From Euryarchaeota archaeon UBA33 (GTDB lineage Archaea > Thermoplasmatota > E2 > DHVEG-1), in assembly GCA_002506745.1 (NCBI GenBank), contig DAYE01000002.1, positions 1-34,513 of the forward strand: a stretch of DNA of 34,513 bases, in the 5' to 3' direction. This document shows, piece after piece, positions 1 through 5,835 of the stretch. The notes beneath the pieces were generated by a model. The model saw nothing but the letters and a program-made list of their open reading frames with translations, searched no databases and was not told where the DNA came from. A program made the position numbers and the translations under genes. How positions within the stretch are numbered: position 1 is the first letter of the stretch; every line of letters starts with the position of its first letter.

Positions 1-1
1 C

Positions 2-679
2 ATTGATCTCCAGTTTTTTGCGCCTTCTTCAGGATATTGGACACATAATAACCGAATAATAGATAATTCACAAGCAAAAATTGCAAGTTATGTATACCTT
101 GGATGCGAAGTTAGCGGTACTGTTAAAATAGATGGCGGTTCTTATGATGCAAAAGGTATCGGACATTACGAGCATATATGGTCTACAGGTTTTATTTTAT
201 CTAATGTTCTAATAAAAGGTTGGGACTGGTGCCAGATAACAATGGATAATGGATGGAATATTTACTATAGTAAATATTACCTAACATCTCAATTAAAATC
301 CAGTAAAGAATATAATACAGATGTTCTTACTAACTTGATAATTACAATGGATCAAGGAAAAACACTCACTATTTTAGAAAATGTGGATATTAAAATATTA
401 CTATCAGATAATGTATTATTAACCTTAAAAATGCCTATTGAAATACAGGTTAAAGCAACTACTTGTTTAACACAAATAGTTCTAGGTAGTTATAATATAA
501 ATCTTGACTGTAATATCAAATCAGAAAACGTTTTTGATAAAACTTGGAAAAAGATATCACCAGTTAGCATGAGAATAGGTAGAACTAGTGCTACGGGTAC
601 AATTACATGGTCTGATGATTATGGAGACCACGAAGTTGGGTTAAATGGCATTGGAACTATCTGGAATATGAGACATTAA
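2..679 (+). CDS. Lipocalin/AttH-CrtC-like protein, 5' end missing
   Basis: The reading frame is open from the left window edge to the stop at 677-679, so this is the C-terminal ~225 residues of a larger protein; an in-frame ATG at 242 lies inside the domain and is not a credible start. The pattern GIGHYEHIWS followed about 17 residues later by KGWDWCQITMDNGW resembles the AttH/CrtC-type lipocalin domain (hydroxyneurosporene synthase-like, predicted secreted hydrolases), where a GxGxxxHxWG motif precedes a WxW segment. The rest is beta-rich and ends in a short G-containing strand (GLNGIGTIWNMRH). The N-terminus, where a signal peptide would be, is outside the window. The gene is AT-rich (16 of 60 bases G+C at 301-360) and converges on the dehydratase small-subunit gene with 4 nt between stops. 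Family assignment is moderate; the substrate is unknown. Confidence 0.55.
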   Translation: MDLQFFAPSSGYWTHNNRIIDNSQAKIASYVYLGCEVSGTVKIDGGSYDAKGIGHYEHIWSTGFILSNVLIKGWDWCQITMDNGWNIYYSKYYLTSQLKSSKEYNTDVLTNLIITMDQGKTLTILENVDIKILLSDNVLLTLKMPIEIQVKATTCLTQIVLGSYNINLDCNIKSENVFDKTWKKISPVSMRIGRTSATGTITWSDDYGDHEVGLNGIGTIWNMRH

Positions 680-683
680 AAAA

Positions 684-1070
684 TTATTTTTTAATATCGA
701 CCGTTGCTTTAGTTGCATCAAGAACTAATTTATCACCTGTTTTGATTTTTGATATATCAATGTGATCAATACAGGGTATGCCTGCAAGAATTACTCCAGT
801 GGCTACAATAGTTTCTGTTTCTTTATTGATAATTCCTGCTGGTGCAACACAGTTCTTCTTTAAACCATAAATAACATATGAACCAACAGTAGAACCTTTA
901 CCACATGGAAAAACAAGTATCTTATCCTTAACGGATTTTCCTTCAAGTTGATGACTTTTTTCAATTACTATTCCTGTTTTAGCATCTATTCCTCCATAAA
1001 ATCCAATTGGCTCATTAGAAACAAAAGCAATTCCTTCTACTTTACCTGGTGAAATCGTTCGTCCTTTCAT
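684..1070 (-). CDS. Phosphomevalonate dehydratase, small subunit (AcnX-type, DUF126)
   Basis: This 128-residue protein matches the small 'swivel' subunit of AcnX-family dehydratases. With the large subunit encoded directly upstream it should dehydrate (R)-5-phosphomevalonate to trans-anhydromevalonate 5-phosphate, a cytosolic step of the archaeal mevalonate pathway. Residues 55-65 read PCGKGSTVGSY, the conserved glycine/serine loop of the family, and Ser60 is the likely counterpart of the catalytic serine of aconitase. The length is normal. Its ATG abuts the TAA of the large-subunit gene with no gap, so translation is probably coupled. It is the last gene of a five-gene minus-strand operon. 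Other AcnX proteins act on hydroxyproline derivatives, but mevalonate kinase and a UbiD-family decarboxylase in the same operon argue strongly for the isoprenoid role. Confidence 0.88.
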   Translation of the reverse strand: MKGRTISPGKVEGIAFVSNEPIGFYGGIDAKTGIVIEKSHQLEGKSVKDKILVFPCGKGSTVGSYVIYGLKKNCVAPAGIINKETETIVATGVILAGIPCIDHIDISKIKTGDKLVLDATKATVDIKK

Positions 1071-2255
1071 TTATAATGCCTCCTTTATCAGATCGTCAAC
1101 ATTCGCAAAACATACATTTTGCTTACAAAAACCAGGTAAATAATTCGCAGCTTTACCAGAGTTTACCCCTGTTGTTTTATATCCCATTTCTTCAATTGGT
1201 GATACTACCATACATGTATCTGCGACAATACTTCCTCCAGCATTTTTTATAATTTTATTATAACCCATGCGTTCTGCTACTTCTTTTACCATACGACTAG
1301 TACAAATCCATACTGGTTTTTTCAATTTCTTTCCAAATAGTATATCAGCTAAGTTTGAAATCTCATGAAGTGATGCATGTGGACAACCAAAGATAATTAT
1401 ATCTGGCTTCTTACCAGTGTTTAATTTTTCATATGTCTCTTTTAGTTCTTTTTTACCAACATTTATCGTTTCTAGTCCTTTGGTATTAACAAGGTCTGCC
1501 TCAGGAGTAAGCTCCTCAACATGATAAAGTGCTACGGCACCACTTGCTGCCATTGCAGCACCTAGTGCTTTAAGTTGATCCGTATTTGCATCTTTTATTC
1601 CTGTAAAATATGGTATTTTATTTTTTACTTGTTTACCAATATACCAACCAAGTGCACCAAAATCAGAGCTAAAAGATAGTTCTACATCAACCTTTATTTT
1701 TATTTCTGGTTGACGGTTTTCCCAGATATGTAAACCATAGTTAGGTGTAACACCACAAATTGCCGCAGCAAGAGCTGAAGGACCTCCTTCACGATTTGTT
1801 CTTGCACCGATTACTGAATTTGAAAAACTTACTGCACTTGATTCAGACCAGGCGATATGTTCTCTAAATCTTGGAAGATTACCAGCAAGATAAGGTGTAC
1901 AAGTAGATGTGACTACTATCCCCATTTTTTTGAATGCATCCATAATGCGAAGTTGGTTTTTTGCAAAATCTTTTGGAAAACCTAGTTCTTTCCAGTTTTC
2001 AAGATCCATCCCTGCAGGGTTTAAGTATGTTAAAATCTTTACTTTAGCACCTTTATTGGCCAAATCCTCTAAAAATTCTGTACCAGGATCACCCATTGAT
2101 TTATATGATACACCTGCAACTTGAACGGAACCAACTGGTATCATTTTATCGGCACTATAAATATCGCCGAGGTTTACTAAGAGTCTGAACATTCTTTCTA
2201 TTACTTCGCCTTTTTCACCATTTAGATATTTTTCTTCATCTTTTGTTAAATACAT
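1071..2255 (-). CDS. Phosphomevalonate dehydratase, large subunit (AcnX-type, DUF521)
   Basis: This is the 394-residue catalytic large subunit of an AcnX-type [Fe-S] dehydratase, partner of the small subunit just downstream. Family motifs are visible: AWSESSAVSFSNSVIGART near residues 135-153, the STCTPY segment with Cys119, FGCPHAS with Cys291, and ADTCMVV with Cys348. These three cysteines are the natural candidates for holding an iron-sulfur cluster; Cys377 and Cys382 lie near the C-terminus. The start ATG at 2255 overlaps the end of the preceding small gene by 10 nt and has GGAG upstream, indicating translational coupling. Composition is AT-rich (19-20 of 60 bases G+C at 1081-1140 and 1921-1980), unlike the 5' part of the same operon. 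The assignment follows the known archaeal pathway in which AcnX replaces phosphomevalonate kinase as the second step. Confidence 0.9.
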   Translation of the reverse strand: MYLTKDEEKYLNGEKGEVIERMFRLLVNLGDIYSADKMIPVGSVQVAGVSYKSMGDPGTEFLEDLANKGAKVKILTYLNPAGMDLENWKELGFPKDFAKNQLRIMDAFKKMGIVVTSTCTPYLAGNLPRFREHIAWSESSAVSFSNSVIGARTNREGGPSALAAAICGVTPNYGLHIWENRQPEIKIKVDVELSFSSDFGALGWYIGKQVKNKIPYFTGIKDANTDQLKALGAAMAASGAVALYHVEELTPEADLVNTKGLETINVGKKELKETYEKLNTGKKPDIIIFGCPHASLHEISNLADILFGKKLKKPVWICTSRMVKEVAERMGYNKIIKNAGGSIVADTCMVVSPIEEMGYKTTGVNSGKAANYLPGFCKQNVCFANVDDLIKEAL

Positions 2256-2563
2256 TTTACTAACTCCTTACAGTTATTAACAATGGTTTGGATTTCTTCT
2301 TTTGTAGCATTATCAATATGTATACCACCTATTGCAACAACTGTTTTATTATATTTTTTGCAAGCAGCTTTGACAATCGGCGTTAAAACTATGTGATCAT
2401 GATGATTTGAATAAGTTAAAATATATGGTTTTTGCCCTGGTTGACAGATTACAGCACTACCAATATGAGATTTTTCACCGCCACCAAGAATAAAAATAAG
2501 GTCGTCACCAAGCTCTTTTTTTTCAAGAAAAACCTTATATTTTCCTTCACCTGATGTAATCAT
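2246..2563 (-). CDS. LpdD-like small protein, candidate prenyl-FMN chaperone
   Basis: This 105-residue protein carries two signatures of the LpdD family (small subunit D of UbiD-type gallate/phenolic-acid decarboxylases, with a domain described as prenylated-flavin chaperone-like): GGGEKSHIG at residues 27-35 and GGIHIDN at 79-85 followed by an acidic helix. A TTG precedes the ATG at 2563; the ATG is the more likely start. The gene overlaps the UbiD-family decarboxylase gene by 17 nt and the dehydratase gene by 10 nt, so it is embedded in the mevalonate operon. The natural inference is that it helps load or mature prenylated FMN in the neighbouring decarboxylase, or binds it as an accessory subunit. 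Family recognition is by motif; the role in this pathway is inference. Confidence 0.7.
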   Translation of the reverse strand: MITSGEGKYKVFLEKKELGDDLIFILGGGEKSHIGSAVICQPGQKPYILTYSNHHDHIVLTPIVKAACKKYNKTVVAIGGIHIDNATKEEIQTIVNNCKELVKCI

Positions 2564-3857
2564 CAATATTCACTTTTTTATACCTAACAATTTCATATTT
2601 TTTCTTATCAACATCAAAAGGTATTGTTGCATCTACACCAACTTTGCATGTTAATGCTTTTTTACCAGGCTCTTGTTTAGATGAAGGATCAAGACTACTA
2701 CCTGGTTGATCAGGTTTAATAACAAGGTCTTTATCTCCCTGAAAACGTGTAGCAATTGCCCATTCAACAGCATTTGGATTGTAGATATCAACATCATCGT
2801 CAATGATCACCACATGCTTCATGCTCTTATGACCAGCAAAGGCTGCCTCGATCGCTTTCTTCCCATCATCAGGATTTTTCTTAGAGATTTGGACGATCCC
2901 ATGCAGCCATGAGCCGCCACCCATGCTCACCAGCACGTTCTTGCAAGCAGCTACCTTGCTGACCTCATCATAGATTGTCGGCTCTTTAGGCATCCCCATC
3001 AGGATTTTATGCTCGAGACGACCGGGGATCAATGCTTGATACATCGCATCCTTCCGATGCGTGATACAATCAACGACAAAGACAGGCTCCTTGCGCTCAA
3101 AATCACGGGTCTCGGTCAGATCCACGAATGGACCTTCGCGGTCTACCTCCTTTGTTAGTCGTCCTTCGATGACGAACTCAGATTCCGTGGGAACCTCAAG
3201 ATTCTTCGTTTTGCATTTCACCATCTTCATCGGATAGAGTGCATTCGCAATCGAGAACTCATCAACACCGGACGGCGGACCAAGCGACGCAGCGATCATC
3301 ACGGATACGGAATTACCGATACAGACTGCCATCTCAAGATCACCAGCAGTCCTGTCATAGGTGGTACGTGTCTGTCTTCCTTTGATCAAACGAGCTGTGA
3401 ACCGGTTCGGTCCTCGCTCCATCAGCCGATGATACGACACGTTCCGACCGGTCTGCGGGTCTTTGATGGTTGCAACGGTCGCGGTCCCATACCGACCGCC
3501 ATCATCAGGCAAATGAAACAACAACGGCAGTTTCGTTAAATCAGGATCTTTTATCACAACCTCCTGACACGGGCCTTTGTCAATAACCTCCGGGACCTTC
3601 GGATGGCGCAACGCCTCGACCATTTTCAGAAGCAGTTTTTCCTTTGTCGTCCCTAGACCTTGTGCAATGATATCCCGATCCGAGGTGATTCCCCCGAAAA
3701 CAGGGAAGGGATATCCTTTCACCTTTTCAAATATCACTGGTTTCTCATTCAGAGTGTACATAATATTAGCAATCTCATATTTCACGGAGACTTCTTTTTT
3801 TATGCGAACGAGTTTCTCCTGATCCTCTAATTGTTTGAGAAACGGACGCAGATACAT
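2547..3857 (-). CDS. Anhydromevalonate phosphate decarboxylase (UbiD family)
   Basis: This 436-residue UbiD-family enzyme should decarboxylate trans-anhydromevalonate 5-phosphate to isopentenyl phosphate using prenylated FMN, the third step of the archaeal mevalonate pathway. UbiD features seen: a YHRL segment at 142-145 with a likely flavin-binding Arg144, an SEFVIEG strand at 227-233, and REGPFVDLTE at 240-249 supplying the acidic residues expected of the catalytic Glu/Arg network. The N-terminal fold (LRPFLKQLEDQEKLVRIKKEV) is also typical. The ATG at 3857 begins 2 nt after the mevalonate kinase stop, with GTGGAG upstream. The length is normal and the frame intact, but base composition changes sharply within the gene around 2700-2880 (see findings). 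A generic aromatic-acid decarboxylase is possible from sequence alone; the operon makes the mevalonate role much more likely. Confidence 0.87.
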   Translation of the reverse strand: MYLRPFLKQLEDQEKLVRIKKEVSVKYEIANIMYTLNEKPVIFEKVKGYPFPVFGGITSDRDIIAQGLGTTKEKLLLKMVEALRHPKVPEVIDKGPCQEVVIKDPDLTKLPLLFHLPDDGGRYGTATVATIKDPQTGRNVSYHRLMERGPNRFTARLIKGRQTRTTYDRTAGDLEMAVCIGNSVSVMIAASLGPPSGVDEFSIANALYPMKMVKCKTKNLEVPTESEFVIEGRLTKEVDREGPFVDLTETRDFERKEPVFVVDCITHRKDAMYQALIPGRLEHKILMGMPKEPTIYDEVSKVAACKNVLVSMGGGSWLHGIVQISKKNPDDGKKAIEAAFAGHKSMKHVVIIDDDVDIYNPNAVEWAIATRFQGDKDLVIKPDQPGSSLDPSSKQEPGKKALTCKVGVDATIPFDVDKKKYEIVRYKKVNIDDYIR

Positions 3858-3859
3858 AC

Positions 3860-4813
3860 TTACTCCACACTCTCCCGCGACGCACCGATCACAGTTTTCA
3901 CTGTCTGGAATCCTTCTTTTTCTATTGCGGTCGCGACCTTGTTCTGTAATTCTTTCCCCGGGGTTAATGCAAGCATGTTGCCACCCAGACCACCACCAGT
4001 CAACTTTGCACCAATAGCCCCTGAATCTCGGGCGACACTGACCAGGAAATCAAGCTCACGGGACGACACCTCGATCTGCTGTAACAGCTTATGGTTCTCA
4101 TTCATGAGCTTTCCGACATCCTGTAATGATCCATCATGGATCGCCCGTTTTGCAAGATACGCGATGTTCTCCGCCCGGTCAAAAACCTCTTGATATTTCT
4201 TTGGGTTTTTCTCTTTACGTTGTCTGACTCCGTCTACTGCTATCTTTGTATCGGTCACCTTGCCGGTATTCCCGATCACGATCTCCACAGGAATGGATAA
4301 CGTCATCCGATCGATGACGTTCTTCTCACCTTTCTGGAACCAGATTAACCCGCCATAGGTCGACGCGGTGTTATCCACACCAGACGGCGTCCCATGATAC
4401 CCTTTCTCGCCCTCGTAGGCGATTTCATTGATCTCATCATCAGACAGATTCATCTCGAAATAATCAGCAAGCGCACGAGCGACCGCGACACAAGATGCGG
4501 CAGATGCGCCAATACCGCTTGCGGCATACAGATTTCCCTCAAGGGTGATGCTAATCCCTTTCTTGGAAAGATCCAACCCCATTTTCTTAAACATCAACTC
4601 AAAGGATTCCTTCTGTTGTGAAAGCTTATCCTCCTTGTATTTCGGTGTTGCAAGACGTTTATCTAACAGAGTGAATCCTGTATGGTCATACGGTTCGATT
4701 TTTGCGACCGTATAGTTTCCAATCGCAGACACAATCGACGGAATCCCATACACGACAAAGTGTTCATTAAACAAAATAGCCTTTCCGAAACCGATGCCAT
4801 GACCTTTCTTCAT
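3860..4813 (-). CDS. mvk: Mevalonate kinase (GHMP kinase family)
   Basis: This 317-residue GHMP kinase should phosphorylate mevalonate to 5-phosphomevalonate with ATP. Three GHMP motifs are visible: GFGKAILFNEHFVVYG near residue 8, the phosphate-binding glycine/serine loop AASGIGASAASCVA near residues 112-125, and the C-terminal TGGGLGGNMLAL. The segment GTPSGVDNTASTYGG provides the conserved aspartate region. It is the first gene of the operon that continues with the UbiD-type decarboxylase, the LpdD-like protein and both dehydratase subunits, placing it at the entry to the anhydromevalonate-phosphate route. A TATA-like box lies about 50 nt upstream. Isopentenyl phosphate kinase, needed to finish the route, is not in the window. 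Confidence 0.93.
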   Translation of the reverse strand: MKKGHGIGFGKAILFNEHFVVYGIPSIVSAIGNYTVAKIEPYDHTGFTLLDKRLATPKYKEDKLSQQKESFELMFKKMGLDLSKKGISITLEGNLYAASGIGASAASCVAVARALADYFEMNLSDDEINEIAYEGEKGYHGTPSGVDNTASTYGGLIWFQKGEKNVIDRMTLSIPVEIVIGNTGKVTDTKIAVDGVRQRKEKNPKKYQEVFDRAENIAYLAKRAIHDGSLQDVGKLMNENHKLLQQIEVSSRELDFLVSVARDSGAIGAKLTGGGLGGNMLALTPGKELQNKVATAIEKEGFQTVKTVIGASRESVE

Positions 4814-4858
4814 ACACTATCCCATAGCGTTCTCAGATGGATTGGTTACAATACAAGA

Positions 4859-4871
4859 TAAGTATATTATT
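4859..4871 (-). promoter_or_regulatory. TATA-like box for the mevalonate operon
   Basis: Read on the minus strand this is AATAATATACTTA, centred about 52 nt before the mevalonate kinase ATG, giving a leader of roughly 25 nt if transcription starts about 26 nt downstream. It lies in the short gap after the Cas4-like gene, so the isoprenoid operon probably has its own promoter. Called by eye. Confidence 0.4.
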
Positions 4872-4880
4872 CTTATGGAA

Positions 4881-5408
4881 TTAGGAAGCATCTTCTATAA
4901 TATCGGTACAATATTGTTTCATTGAGCAATTACGACATCGTGCTGGTTCGTGATGATTCCGTTTTACAACACCACTTCGTAGCGACGCACGCATGGTCTT
5001 CATCACTGATTCGAGTTCAAAACGCAGTTTCGGATCAAAACGGATCGTATATGGTACATTATTATAGACAAGGATTCCCTCCGGGATAAATACCCCGGAT
5101 GTGTCCTCTAGGATCTGGCAATATGCTGCAAGCTGGAGCACCTGGCTCTGATGTGGATGCGGTCCTTTTCCTGATTTGACTTCCACTGGAATACATTGGT
5201 TTTCTTTTCTCACGATGTAGTCTGGTTTTCCTGTGAGACGGAAACGTCTTGAGAATAGCGGGGTAGCAGGGACATTGAGATCGGAATACAGGATCAATCC
5301 CTCTGGGATACCATATGATTTTTTTTTCTTCTGCACGGACCATCGTATCCATACTGCGAACGCAATGAGAACAACCGCACCAATCATCAGAATGGTGCTC
5401 AGAACCAA
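4881..5408 (-). CDS. Cas4-like PD-(D/E)XK nuclease, C-terminal half with N-terminal membrane helix
   Basis: Counting from the TTG at 5408 (175 residues), the protein has a hydrophobic helix at about 1-23, then a RecB/Cas4-type nuclease core: GKPD at 60-63 (metal-binding Asp63), EVKSGK at 76-81 (Glu/Lys catalytic pair), the QxxxY-like segment QSQVLQLAAY, and three cysteines C158, C161 and C167 near the C-terminus. These match three of the four cysteines expected for a Cas4-type iron-sulfur cluster. The fourth cysteine and the motif I histidine are in the overlapping upstream gene, so neither half is a complete nuclease. The start is uncertain. A near-perfect SD (GAGGTGATCC) ends at 5419 and would best serve an ATA at 5417; TTG 5408 is the nearest accepted start, while an in-frame ATG at 5486 would make an unnatural N-terminus. 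Not linked to CRISPR. Confidence 0.7.
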   Translation of the reverse strand: MVLSTILMIGAVVLIAFAVWIRWSVQKKKKSYGIPEGLILYSDLNVPATPLFSRRFRLTGKPDYIVRKENQCIPVEVKSGKGPHPHQSQVLQLAAYCQILEDTSGVFIPEGILVYNNVPYTIRFDPKLRFELESVMKTMRASLRSGVVKRNHHEPARCRNCSMKQYCTDIIEDAS

Positions 5409-5413
5409 GAAGT

Positions 5414-5686
5414 CTATAGGATCACCTCTATGAGAAGGAGAACTACCGCGGCACATAGTATTAAAAGACCAAGGATTGCGACCCATCGTGCATAACGAAT
5501 CTTTGTTTCAAAACCGTTGATGGTATCACCGAGGGAGACATGGATCTGTTTTCCTACATCAAGAAACGGTGACTCTGGTTTATAGCCGCACCGTTGAAGC
5601 AGCCATGCGCAGGAACAATAGTGATACTGGCCGATCTCTGATGCACTGAGCACATCGGTCTTCTTCATCACCTTTGTTTTTCCCAT
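5414..5686 (-). CDS. Cas4-like nuclease, N-terminal half with C-terminal membrane helix
   Basis: This 90-residue protein contains the N-terminal part of a Cas4/Dna2-like domain: LSASEIGQYHYCSCAWLLQ (residues 13-31, Cys24/Cys26 as the first cluster ligand) and DVGKQIHVSLGD (43-54, His49 as the motif I histidine). It ends in a hydrophobic helix at about 66-90 and stops at TAG 5414, immediately after the helix. The rest of the domain is in the next frame downstream, which starts with its own membrane helix. A single -1 shift near 5420 would join the two into one protein with a membrane hairpin and the short turn RGDPID. It may therefore be a true two-subunit membrane nuclease or a frameshifted single gene. 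A TATA-like box lies 24-33 nt before the ATG, and GAGG lies 4 nt upstream. Confidence 0.7.
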   Translation of the reverse strand: MGKTKVMKKTDVLSASEIGQYHYCSCAWLLQRCGYKPESPFLDVGKQIHVSLGDTINGFETKIRYARWVAILGLLILCAAVVLLLIEVIL

Positions 5687-5709
5687 CGGTCCTCTATGAT
5701 GGAATATCG

Positions 5710-5719
5710 CTATTTATAG
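5710..5719 (-). promoter_or_regulatory. TATA-like box for the Cas4-like gene pair
   Basis: The minus strand reads CTATAAATAG, centred about 28 nt upstream of the ATG at 5686, so the transcript would be leaderless or nearly so. It sits in the 140-nt divergent region shared with the beta-propeller gene. Confidence 0.5.
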
Positions 5720-5785
5720 CTATACGGGGGATGACTGAAACAATACCATCGAGTCGTTTGGTTTTTACCAAACATTTTCAGACAC

Positions 5786-5792
5786 TATATAA
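5786..5792 (+). promoter_or_regulatory. TATA box for the beta-propeller gene
   Basis: TATATAA lies about 47 nt before the chosen ATG at 5836, predicting a start of transcription near 5815 and a leader of about 20 nt that contains the SD GTGATC at 5827-5832. Confidence 0.5.
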
Positions 5793-5835
5793 GGACTCAC
5801 AGATATAACTAGAATTATATTAAGATGTGATCGCT

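Noticed and set aside
4881..5686. Cas4-like nuclease as sign of a CRISPR locus
   Set aside because: No direct-repeat array and no cas1, cas2 or interference genes are seen anywhere in the window, so it is treated as a stand-alone nuclease.
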